64,000 nt of DNA from Unio delphinus (Eukaryota; Mollusca; Bivalvia; Unionida; Unionidae), in assembly GCA_029339505.1 (NCBI GenBank), contig JAQISU010000025.1, positions 6,106,001 through 6,170,000 on the forward strand, read 5' to 3'. The notes under the pieces are model-generated. The model searched no databases, was not told where the DNA came from, and saw nothing but the letters and a program-made list of their open reading frames with translations. A program made the translations under genes and the position numbers. Shown here in pieces: positions 54,470 to 64,000 of the stretch (position 1 is the first letter of the stretch; each line of letters starts with the position of its first letter).

Positions 54470-54890
54470 CCTGAAAATTATATTTTGTTCAATCAGGTAG
54501 CTTATTCGTTCCCGCGAAATAACATTTCGTCCCTCAAATTAATGTTCAGGTCATATTAACACTGTTTCCTCCGATTCATTATTTCTTACCTGAAATTAAT
54601 TCTCAGGTCAAATGAACATTATCTTTCCTCTTATTCATTATTCGTTCTCTCAGGTCAAACTAACAATATGTTCCCTCCAGTTCACTATTCCTTACCTCAA
54701 ATTAATTCTCAGGTAAAATTAACGTCATGTTCCCTCCGATTAATTATTCCTTGGCTGACATTAACGCTGATGTCAAATGAGCATTAATTTTCCTACGATT
54801 CATTATTCTTTCCCTCAGATTAATACTTAGGTCAAATGAATATTATGTTCCATTTGATTCAATATTCATTACCACAAATTATTGTTTTGC
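54470..54890. repeat. Degenerate tandem array A (TTCCCTCAAATTAAT type, about 60 bp units)
   Basis: Diverged units combine TCCCTC(A/C)(A/G)ATTAAT, CTCAGGTCAAATGAAC and TTATTCCTTACC at roughly 60-bp spacing. The complement of its motifs makes up the array at 61070-61640, so the two lie in opposite orientation 6.5 kb apart. Confidence 0.7.
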
Positions 54891-55006
54891 ACTAGCATTT
54901 CATTGTTTTGCAAGAGTTTCAGTCGACATCAATATAGTGCCATAAGAACCCATATATATCTGACACTTTGATTTTGCATGACAGACTGAAGCCCAATAGT
55001 ACGTAC

Positions 55007-55140
55007 AGAGAAATTAGGCGGAGTACCCATCTTCGTATTAGGCGAACTTGAACTGAAAACTGTTACGTCAAGAGTTTCCGGCGCTGTCCAAGTAGAAACA
55101 GGCGGAATGAAAACGTCATTGAAAACAGTCTTGAAAGGTT
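55007..55140 (-). CDS. Possible coding exon upstream of EML, unrecognised
   Basis: An open stretch of 44 codons lies between an acceptor-like CGTCTAG and a donor-like TCT|GTACGT. It reads EPFKTVFNDVFIPPVSTWTAPETLDVTVF and ends in a Ser/Pro-rich tail. It has the same strand as EML and lies 0.8 kb upstream of the first EML exon seen. Its outgoing phase (0) does not match the phase needed by exon 53997-54171 (two bases carried), so at least one further exon would have to lie between. It may instead be a chance open frame. Confidence 0.25.
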
Positions 55141-55237
55141 CTAGACGTATAAGCAAATTGTGGAGTAACAGTTGCAACATAATATAACAAAACTGTAAAG
55201 ATTTCTAGTTTGAACGCTTTCGAGATGACACTAACTT

Positions 55238-55421
55238 CAGTGGCGTCACTAAGGAAATTGCAGGGGGGGGGGGATGCGGACTGCACCGGGTGACACAATC
55301 AGAGAGGGTGACACCAAAATGACATTACTAATACTTCTGTATGGTCTGTATCGGAATGATATCCAAGGGGTTCCACCACGAGTTACGGCACTGGGAGACA
55401 CCAATACTAGTTACGCCACTG
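55238..55421. mobile_element. hAT-type MITE (CAGTGGCGT ends)
   Basis: The inverted ends are CAGTGGCGTCACTA and TAGTTACGCCACTG, flanked by 8-bp near-duplications ACTAACTT and ACTTACTT (one mismatch). Length is 184 bp with an internal G run. Size and end type resemble the copy at 34575, so they may be related families. Confidence 0.82.
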
Positions 55422-56475
55422 ACTTACTTTGATAGAGACTTTGTGGATAAAACAAGTCTACAGTTTCGCTTTATGAGAATGACCCTTCTGTATGTTCATA
55501 ATAACATAATTGCATTAATGCTAATCGCCGAGTTTACCATTTGTTTATCTTGAATTGTGTTATTATGTCGGTGTGATTGGTCTTGATAAACTAAATACTT
55601 TATCCTATTTTGTTTATAAAAATGCACTCGTATAAAATACAGTTTTTATTCTTAGTATTTGAAATAATGGGGCTTCCCCCATAGCATCTCATATTTGTGT
55701 ATATTCAGTCTACATTCTCTTGTCCTCAAAAGGCAAATGAACGAAAACTAATATTTAATTTAATAATTCTGTTACGTATATGTGATATAAGTCATTTATA
55801 TTTATTTTTTATTGTTTGTTTGTTAGATTTAAATTTGACATTTTAAGTTTTAAGATTCGTTCATTGAGGGGGGGGTGACCTGTACTTTTACATAGTAAAC
55901 ACCAGGTGTTAACCTGATTTTCTGACCTTTCCTCAGAGTGTAAACAAGCTTCTAAAATGATTGGTTGATTCCAATGACATTAGAGCTTTATTTTAAAATG
56001 ATTGGTTGGTTTCAAAGACAAAATGGAGTAAAGTATAAACATCTTTCTAATTTTAGTTGGGTCATATGGTTTTTACGTGATTTCTTGAAGGTGAGATTGT
56101 TCTGAGAGATTCTGGAAGGTCGTGACCCCTTTTCCTGTTTACGTAAAAACAGGTATTTAAATTATTGTTTGGGAGAGAACAGTTCAGTAGAAGTTGGGCT
56201 TTTATAATATTAAGTTGTGTCTTCTTTTTAAGTTATTTTTTTTAATTACCGTGGAAATTGTGTCAATTCGGTTGGAGCAAGAATAATTATTTTATTATTC
56301 ATCTGGAAAAGAATTTGTGCTCATTTGGATTATTATAAAACTAGAACTGACTAAATCAAGTGATATCGTCGTCCATATTGGATTACATCGTCAAGATTCT
56401 AACCGGGAACTATTAGGACATTTATTTTTCAGGACTCTTGCAATTCCACTAGTGGATTATATTGTGAATATTCTT

Positions 56476-56625
56476 TTTGGATTAATTTTTGGACTTGATT
56501 CTCTAAAACCGTAAGTTTATTTATTTTTTTTTATGAAAATATTTGTACTTAATAAATTGTTTGTTAAATTTTACAAGCTTGTTATTTTCACTTCTTTCTA
56601 TGTTGCTGCTTATTCGAGCCTAAGC
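56476..56625 (+). repeat. Dispersed repeat, copy 2
   Basis: It matches 19540-19692: TTTGGACTTGATTCTCTAAA, AATAAATTGTTTGTTAAATT, TTTTCACTTCTTTC and TTCGAGCCT. It could be the end of a longer element beginning near 55860; its start was not defined. Confidence 0.5.
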
Positions 56626-56924
56626 ACGTAACAATTCCCATATTGTATTATATTTGTTTTCAATTTATATTCGAACACTTGTGCAGATAATCAATATTCT
56701 ATTCGACAGATCACTGGACCATACATTTTACATTTACGATCGTTTTCTTCAGCTCAGTTGCGGGTACCATATTACAAATGTGAACGAGTAGTTAGATTCA
56801 AACGTTTTATGTGGTATGAAGTTCCACATACGTAAACCTGTAATTATCTGTGCGCTGTCTTCTGTTTGTATTATCACATTCAAGTTGACTCTGCGATTCT
56901 GCGTCATTACGATGAATTACTTCA

Positions 56925-57398
56925 GGACACACGGTACTAATTATACGGAAGAGCTGTGAACCAGTCTAAAAATGGGTGAAGAAATAATAGAGTATATAAG
57001 GCTTTGGTGGTCCATAATTGGTTAATAATGAAAATTAAAATTTTAGTAAAAATATTTTTTGAGAGCTTATCCTATCTGTAATTTAAAAAAAATATGGACA
57101 AAATTCTATTGATGCAATTGAAGTAAATTTAGAGGCTTCACCTATTACTACTCAATAATGAAAGTAGCACCTGATTCATTTGGTGCAGAATCAATAACAT
57201 GTGCTTCCTGTCAATTTATGTCAACAAAATGCCGCGGGTCCTATGTTTTTCTACATTTAAAAACTTACATCAAGGTTAGTTGTGCATGGAAAAATATAGG
57301 TCTGACCATCAGCACCCAGAAATGTTAAGTTATTGAATTTTGAATATGACAGTGTTTCCATATGTTTACCATTGGAGTTGAATTAGTACCGTGTTTCC
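56925..57398 (+). repeat. 474-bp terminal unit, left copy
   Basis: It has about 18-bp inverted ends (GGACACACGGTACTAATT and its near-complement AATTAGTACCGTGTTTCC). It is non-coding and AT-rich. A TATATAAGG box lies at about 56995. It is identical by eye to 59864-60337. Confidence 0.88.
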
Positions 57399-57918
57399 TA
57401 TACAGGGCCTATACCACAACATGAGCCTGATGTTTCTATGGTTACCACGTGCATCCAGGGTATGATTTTGGTGGTTTTTAGATATGACAATCATAATGGA
57501 GTCTTTCTTTCATGATTTGCATGTGATTTTGGGGAAAAAATCTATACAAAACACAGATGGGAAGGGTTGTATAAACTGGATGGGGGCATTAATTCTTTTC
57601 TTCTTGATGTTTCTCATAAAGCTTGTAAAGAAATGCCCTTTTCTCTGATTATTTTTCTCTTATATGCTGTACTTGCTGTATGTATTTTATTTCTCCTATA
57701 TATATATCTTGCTTGCTTTTCAGATGTTGTGCCACAGAACTGCAAGCTGAAATCGGACAACCGATAGATTGACACAGCTTAACCAGAGATTCTCCAGGTC
57801 CATGGTTGCAGTTATGGACAGCACTATGAACCCTGCCATGGAAGTTTCTCTTAAAGGTTATATTCTTTGGTAAGTTGTGTTTTATCCTTCAATTTTATAT
57901 GTTGAGTCACATTGAAGA

Positions 57919-59163
57919 TCAATTATATGTCTTTTTTCCTGTCATAGAATTAAACTCCTTCACATATTTCCTATGTTCTGCCATGTCTCTCATGTTGCTG
58001 CATTCAATTTTCTGACAAACAGTATTGGAACTTTTCTGCATCCCTTTTGTTGAGGGAGCAGGGACATTCGCACTTAAAAGAATAGTTCTGAACCCTTCAT
58101 TTCCAACAGAAGTCTCTGAAAGTCCTATCTGTATCGCATTATTTACACAGTCAGTTTTTCTTCCACAACCTTTCCTTGGCATTTCTTGATACAGTTCAAA
58201 CATTCTTTAAGTGTAACGGCATGATGAACATATTGCTCTCTCTCGCCACACCAAACCTCTTTTCTCTTCATGTTTCAAGTCCCATGACAGAAACCCCTGA
58301 CATTCAGGGTGTAGGCACTGGTGCTCTTGAAAAACAGTATTCCACATCTCAGCATTTTTTTCTGCATGAACCAATCGATATGTGTTTTTCTCATCAGACC
58401 TGTTGATTTAAATAGATAAAACAAATTTCATGTTAGAAATGTAGTTTCAGATTTGAAACAAAATCTATTTATAAATGCAACATTGCTCTGCACATACTAT
58501 CAAGTGATAGTACAGAATCATTTAGCTGTAAATTAGAGCTTGCTACTTGGTATGCCAAATCAATGTATATTACCTCCCCTTTGACTAGAATTGAGTGACT
58601 GAAGGTTTGATTTATTTCTCTTTTTTTAAATAATGTATGTACTTTATTGAGCTTTATATTGAAAAGTAAGTAATTTAAGACTACCTGTAGTGGAAAGTAG
58701 CCATCATAATGATTTTGAGACTTTTTCTAAACTTATTATGAGTTTGGGGTAAATATTGGTATAGTTTTATGCATTAGACAACTTTAATATGCAATTCAAT
58801 TCTATTACTTAAATTTACCAAGAAGTTTATGCAGTGATAAGTTATATAAGTGTCTGAATATTGAATAGAAACATGGACTTACCCTGGCATCGCAATGTTT
58901 TCCACATATTGCTCCACCTCCAGCTTACTTCTTGGCTTGGGTCGCAGCAGTTTGTATATGGGCTTTTCATCGTCATCTTCAATGTCAGCATTATATGAAC
59001 TTTTTATAGCTTTTTCAAATTTGTCTCTTGTTGTCCTTATGTAATAGACCTCAAGTGGCTTTGTCTTTTGGGTTGATGTACATTTTTTCCCCATGTTGTG
59101 GGGAACATTACCAGGCTTGAAGAAATGACTTTGTCTATTCTTTGCTTTCTTATCCTTTCCCAT
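57919..59163 (-). pseudogene. Mutator-like transposase, N-terminal fragment, broken
   Basis: Two exons: 58883-59163 starts with MGKDKKAKNRQSHFFKPGN and VPHNMGKKC and ends GG|GTAAGT. The second begins at 58399 after AATCAACAG and keeps phase. Exon 2 contains a CxxC-type pair (QCLHPEC... and ICSSC), then an in-frame TAA at 58207-58209, then reads on as FELYQEMPRKGCGRKTDC, GLSETSVGNEGFRTILLS, NVPAPSTKGMQK and stops at 57919. From memory, this order (basic N-terminus, zinc-binding cysteines, GRK-AD-N, NIPAPS--MQK) is that of the Mutator-like transposase proteins common in mollusc and cnidarian genomes. The catalytic C-terminal domain is missing. Confidence 0.7.
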
Positions 59164-59863
59164 AGTTTTATGCTAAAAAGTATCACTCAGTTATTTAATT
59201 CTTCAGTATTATAATACTTATGGAACTTTCCTTTGGCTTTTATATCTTTTTATTAAGATTTGGGGGTGATGAATCACCTGTGTTGATAGTTTAAATAGTT
59301 TTAGAATGTCAGCATCTCTGGAGGCCTCCTTGGGTGAGTCAAAGTCACAGAAGGACAATGACCTCTTATCATTTTGACCTGTCATGTGGCACACTTATTG
59401 GTTTGGTGTGAATGATAGGAATCAGGGATGCGCTGTATCTTATTTCTGTGAATGTCAGCAAGAAAAGAAATGAAATTTTGAAATTTAAAACATTTAAAAC
59501 TTGTCTTATAGCCAGTGAGAGATGGAAAAACTAGGTGTCATGTAATTTGATACCCTATGATGTCATACTTGCTGATGTCAGCATGTTTGCGTTTATTTTG
59601 TGTAGCATGCATGCTATAGAAAGATAACACGAAGATACAAAGCCGGAATCTAATTTTTTTAATAACAAGAATAATGCACTAATAAGTACAATACAACACT
59701 TCAACATGTAATGCGGATGCAATTTTGCTATGTACAGTAGTATCACATAAAATGCAATTGCACTATTATTCATGCACCAGCATGGCCAGGTCTTTCCTAC
59801 AATTATACTCTAATATCAATGAGTAAAATGCAACTTTTTCAAAAAAATTAAAATCTGGTTATA

Positions 59864-60337
59864 GGACACACGGTACTAATTATACGGAAGAGCTGTGAAC
59901 CAGTCTAAAAATGGGTGAAGAAATAATAGAGTATATAAGGCTTTGGTGGTCCATAATTGGTTAATAATGAAAATTAAAATTTTAGTAAAAATATTTTTTG
60001 AGAGCTTATCCTATCTGTAATTTAAAAAAAATATGGACAAAATTCTATTGATGCAATTGAAGTAAATTTAGAGGCTTCACCTATTACTACTCAATAATGA
60101 AAGTAGCACCTGATTCATTTGGTGCAGAATCAATAACATGTGCTTCCTGTCAATTTATGTCAACAAAATGCCGCGGGTCCTATGTTTTTCTACATTTAAA
60201 AACTTACATCAAGGTTAGTTGTGCATGGAAAAATATAGGTCTGACCATCAGCACCCAGAAATGTTAAGTTATTGAATTTTGAATATGACAGTGTTTCCAT
60301 ATGTTTACCATTGGAGTTGAATTAGTACCGTGTTTCC
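59864..60337 (+). repeat. 474-bp terminal unit, right copy
   Basis: This is the second copy of the unit at 56925-57398, same orientation, no difference noticed. It is flanked by TATA on the inside and TTCA on the outside. Identity implies recent movement or gene conversion. Confidence 0.88.
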
Positions 60338-61069
60338 TTCAGATATTTTGTTTATTCCCATTCGTTGCATATTTTTCAGTTGACTTGCTCTTCTCAACTC
60401 TGTATCCTACATGTCGTATTTGTTTATTTCTCATCTAAATAGAATTCACAGATTGTTCATACAATTTACAGTCAACAGTTCTTACATGCTATTTGTATAG
60501 ACCCAAATAGCATATGTTAAATTCTGACCATTCTATTTGCAAAAAGTTACGAATATTTATTTTAAATATTTTTTTGAATGGTAACAAAGGTTATTTCAAT
60601 TACAGCGTCTTTCACGTTTGTTGTGGACATTGCGGATATCGCTTTCATTACTTTGCTTGTTTGAAAGTTTTATATATTACTCAGTAAACCCGTCCACATC
60701 GTTAACTTTATCATCTCTACTTTCAAATGGACGAAACAAAGTATTTAGTTCATCTACTAACCAATCTAATAAATCAAACGTTAAATAGTTTGTAACATGA
60801 GCGTGCATTGTTTGTTTACAAAGCAGTTAATACACGATATTAATGTTAGACACGTCTCGTGCAATATTAAGTCGTGCAATATGGAAATATACTGCACTAA
60901 TTTTACAATGTAAAGTTAATGGAGAAAAGGACCCCATATAATTACACAAAATATTAAACTAATTCCATATTTTGCGCGAATATGTCATTCGAAGTCGAGT
61001 ACTAAACTCTAAATATTCCTTTTTACCTGTTTCGGGTCTACTGGCACGTGACGCTGCAGACGAATGTTG

Positions 61070-61640
61070 TAATTCAAGAAATATTTATTCGAGAGTACAA
61101 ATAAATAACTTTGAGGGAATGAAATATTAATTTCATGGGAAACGTTAAAGGAGGAAACGAAATATTATTTTGAAGGAAGGAAATATCAACATGGGGTAAC
61201 CATAGAAGAAACATGGACAACATAATAGTTTAAGGGATCGAAATACTAATTTGTATTACTTGTGGAAATGTTTTATTACTTTTGTTAATCATTCATTCAT
61301 TCAAAATGGATCTTTTTCCCCGTTAAATTAATGTTTTGTTCCGTTATAATTGTAATTCCTTTTTACAAGATACACGTTTGATTCCTAACATACTTACTTC
61401 AGAGAATAAATAACAACTGAAGGGAGCGAATTGTTAATTTGTCGAACAACACGAAATCTTCTCATAGCACGAAATCTTAATTTGAGGAAAATAATTAATA
61501 GTTTGAAAGAACGAAATGTTGATTTGAGGAAACCAAGCTATATATTAAGAGAACGCATTTGAGGAAACCTGTTTTAATTTGAGGAATCGAATAGTGACTC
61601 CGAGGAAACAAAATGTTAGTTTGAGGGAACTAAATATTTT
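61070..61640. repeat. Degenerate tandem array B, inverted relative to array A
   Basis: Units such as TTGAGGGAACGAAATNTTAA and GAGGAAACGAAATATT repeat with many changes. Reverse-complemented, they match the TTCCCTCAAATTAAT units at 54470-54890. Confidence 0.7.
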
Positions 61641-62284
61641 TCACCCCATGTCATCTCCTGAACACCATATCAGTTCGATAGTACTAAGTGTTACGAAATG
61701 CCCGATATGGCATAGAGAATACACTATACTCCTCTAAGCTATATTTTAAGCATTAATTTTGTCATATAATGTGTTCCGTATTTCATGAATTATGTTTTTT
61801 AAGCTCGTTACGCAATATCCGACATGGCGTAGAGGGTACACCATACTCCTCAACGTGAATTGTCCTATACAGCGAGTTGCACGTGCCGCGCGGATAATTC
61901 ACGCGAATTACTTTTTTACAAGTACGGCCGACTAATATATAAGTACAGTGCAGTGTCTTTTTAAGACACAGTGGACATTAGAGCAGACCTCTAAACGTTA
62001 CATTTGTCGGATTTTAGAGCCAAAGAGTTGGGTGAGTTAAATACATTCCTTTTTGGTTTATTGTTTCAGTTGAATATTCAGTTTCGGAATAGCACGTTAG
62101 TTTTTATGTATTGCGTAAATTCATTTTTATTATTTGGAAAATTGTCGATTTTTTATATTCAGCTCGCCGGTCGTGTGAATAGATGAGTATTCAAGACCAA
62201 TGTTGACCGGTGGATTGGAGACGGACAATGAACTACTGTCACACCGGAGGGAAGTGAAATGTTAACACTTACAGTTTTGTTTTG
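61641..62284. other. Spacer with promoter-like TATA segment
   Basis: AATATATAAGTACAGTGCAG near 61935 looks like a TATA box with a nearby initiator-like region. Two blocks, near 61690-61740 and 61800-61850, repeat the order CGATATGGC/CGACATGGCGTAGAG...ACACTATACTCCTC. No coding sequence follows. It could be a retroelement LTR or promoter remnant. Confidence 0.35.
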
Positions 62285-62529
62285 TTGACTACTTTTATGT
62301 AAAACACGAATAGCGTGTTTGTAGTCAATAGAACCCTCCGTTTGCTTTTTGACTATTTATGTAAAACACGAATAGCGTGTTTAGTCAATTGGATAGTATT
62401 GTTTGGTTTTGATTGATTATATTTTGTGTGTGTAACACGAATAGTATGGTTATAGTCAATTAAACCTTATGGTTTGAATTTACTGACTATGTTGTGAGGG
62501 GTACGAATTTCGTATCAATAGTCAAATTC
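62285..62529. repeat. Four tandem degenerate hairpin units
   Basis: Units 62285-62328, 62349-62388, 62413-62459 and 62476-62529 each have an outer stem of the TTGACTA/TAGTCAA type and an inner stem of the AAACACG/CGTGTTT type (ACGAA/TTCGT in the last) around an AATAG-like loop. Stem bases change between units while pairing is kept in three of the four. Confidence 0.8.
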
Positions 62530-62539
62530 ATGCTACGTT

Positions 62540-62930
62540 TCTAGATATATAATACAGTAGTGTATGACTAGATATATAATACAGTAGTGTATGACTAGAT
62601 ATATAATACAGTAGTGTATGACTAGATATATAATACAGTAGTGTATGACTAGATATAAAATACAGTAGTGTATGACTAGATATATAATACAGTAGTGTAT
62701 GACTAGATATATAATACGGTAGTGTATGACTAGATATATAATACGGTAGTGTATGACTAGATATATAATACGGTAGTGTATGACTAGATATATAATACGG
62801 TAGTGTATGACTAGATATATAATACGGTAGTGTATGACTAGATATATAATACGGTAGTGTATGACTAGATATATAATACGGTAGTGTATGACTAGATATA
62901 TAATACGGTGGTGTATGACTATAGACATAA
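62540..62930 (+). repeat. 27-bp minisatellite (TATATAATACGGTAGTGTAT-GACTAGA)
   Basis: About 14 units. The left half has ATACAGTAG, the right half ATACGGTAG. The reverse-strand open frame (YLVIHYRII repeated) is an artefact of the 27-bp period. Confidence 0.96.
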
Positions 62931-63247
62931 TACGGTGGTGTATGACTAGAGAGATAGTACGGCGGTGTACGACTATAGAGAGAGAGAGATAGTACGGCGG
63001 TGTACGACTATAGAGAGAGAGAGAGATAGTACGGCGGAGTACGACTATAGAGAGAGAGAGAGAGAGAGATAGTACGGCGGTGTACGACTATAGAGAGAGA
63101 GAGAGAGATAGTACGGCGGTGTACGACTATAGAGAGAGAGAGAGATAGTACGGCGGTGTACGACTATAGAGAGAGAGAGAGAGATAGTACGGCAGTGTAC
63201 GACTATAGAGAGAGAGAGAGAGAGAGAGATAGTACGGCAGTGTACGA

Positions 63248-63278
<31 letters not shown>

Positions 63279-63296
63279 TAGTACGGCAGTGTACGA

Positions 63297-63327
<31 letters not shown>

Positions 63328-63345
63328 TAGTACGGCAGTGTACGA

Positions 63346-63376
<31 letters not shown>

Positions 63377-63394
63377 TAGTACGGCAGTGTACGA

Positions 63395-63430
<36 letters not shown>

Positions 63431-63619
63431 TACGGCAGTGTACGACTATAGAGAGAGAGAGAGAGAGAGATAGTACGGCAGTGTACGACTATAGAGAGAG
63501 AGAGAGAGAGAGTACGGCAGTGTACGACTATAGAGAGAGAGAGAGAGAGAGAGATAGAACGGCAGTGTACGACTATAGAGAGAGAGAGAGAGAGAGAGAG
63601 ATAGTACGGCAGTGTACGA

Positions 63620-63655
<36 letters not shown>

Positions 63656-63670
63656 TACGGCAGTGTACGA

Positions 63671-63701
<31 letters not shown>

Positions 63702-63719
63702 TAGTACGGCAGTGTACGA

Positions 63720-63750
<31 letters not shown>

Positions 63751-63910
63751 TAGTACGGCAGTGTACGACTATATAGAGAGAGAGAGAGAGAGGAGAGAGA
63801 TAGTACGGCAGTGTACGACTATAGAGGAGAGAGAGAGAGAGAGATAGTACGGCAGTGTACGACTATAGAGAGAGAGAGAGAGAGAGAGAGATAGTACGGC
63901 AGGTGTACGA

Positions 63911-63941
<31 letters not shown>

Positions 63942-63959
63942 TAGTACGGCAGTGTACGA

Positions 63960-63995
<36 letters not shown>

Positions 63996-64000
63996 TACGG
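62930..64000 (+). repeat. Minisatellite with internal (GA)n of variable length, runs off window
   Basis: Units read TAGTACGGC(A/G)GTGTACG, ACTATA, then (GA)n with n rising from about 4 to 14. It continues the 27-bp array, with the TATATA part replaced by (GA)n and TATG by TACG. The array is not finished at 64000. Confidence 0.96.

Larger units (their letters stand above)
56925..60337. mobile_element. Composite element: two identical 474-bp units in direct orientation around 2.46 kb
   Basis: The units 56925-57398 and 59864-60337 read identically at a constant offset of 2939 bases. Each unit starts GGACACACGGTACTAATT and ends with the complement of nearly the same string (one mismatch), so each has about 18-bp inverted ends of its own. 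The outer flanks are TTCA on both sides (56921-56924 and 60338-60341). The inner flanks are TATA on both sides (57399-57402 and 59860-59863). The interior carries a broken Mutator-like transposase fragment on the - strand. An LTR element is the main alternative, since TATATAAGG occurs in each unit, but no primer-binding site, polypurine tract or gag-pol was seen and the ends are not TG...CA. Confidence 0.75.

Noticed and set aside
58176..58406. 76-codon + strand frame
   Set aside because: Shadow of the transposase fragment on the opposite strand, which has splice sites and recognisable motifs.
56925..60337. Ordinary LTR retrotransposon
   Set aside because: Not excluded, but ends are not TG...CA, the units carry 18-bp inverted ends, and no primer-binding site, polypurine tract or reverse transcriptase was seen; kept only as an alternative.
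62533..62928. 131-codon - strand frame of repeated YLVIHYRII
   Set aside because: A product of the 27-bp minisatellite; hydrophobic look is accidental.
63481..63753. + strand frame with RERERE and TTIE repeats
   Set aside because: (GA)n expansion in the minisatellite; not a charged coiled-coil protein.

Overview
This is a stretch of metazoan nuclear DNA, almost certainly molluscan and probably gastropod. The genes are split by many introns with canonical GT-AG ends, and the window carries tRNA-derived SINEs, degraded LINEs, hAT-type MITEs and very abundant (TA)n, (CA)n and (GA)n arrays. The species is not provable from sequence alone. Only about 3 kb codes for protein.

Two host genes can be read exon by exon, and they converge. 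On the + strand, 3264-7927 holds the last four coding exons of a corticotropin-releasing-factor binding protein (CRHBP); its 5' exons lie left of the window. On the - strand, 54171 down to 19927 holds eighteen phase-consistent exons of an echinoderm microtubule-associated protein-like gene (EML family: HELP motif followed by WD40-type repeats). Its first exon(s) and its last exon(s), about 40-50 codons of the final blade, were not found. A tRNA-Lys(CUU) gene lies inside an EML intron on the same strand (50659-50731).

Layout: 1-3.2 kb, two SINEs, AT arrays and a 33-bp minisatellite; 3.2-8 kb, CRHBP with a complete hAT MITE, a LINE tail and an 80-bp minisatellite in its introns; 8-19.9 kb, intergenic or EML 3' side, dominated by minisatellites (32, 61 and about 42 bp), microsatellites, a second SINE family and an AT-rich palindrome; 19.9-54.2 kb, EML with two LINE relics, MITEs, a foldback element with C/G-tract ends and several minisatellites; 54.4-61.7 kb, a block bounded by inverted degenerate arrays that contains an unusual composite element (56925-60337); 61.7-64 kb, four tandem hairpins and a minisatellite that turns into (GA)n-expanded units and runs off the window.

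Most worth a second look is the composite element. Two apparently identical 474-bp TIR-bearing units in direct orientation enclose about 2.46 kb with a broken Mutator-like transposase fragment. The outer flanks match as a 4-bp duplication (TTCA) and the inner flanks as another (TATA). That is the arrangement expected of a replicative cointegrate or a macrotransposon, not of an ordinary DNA transposon.
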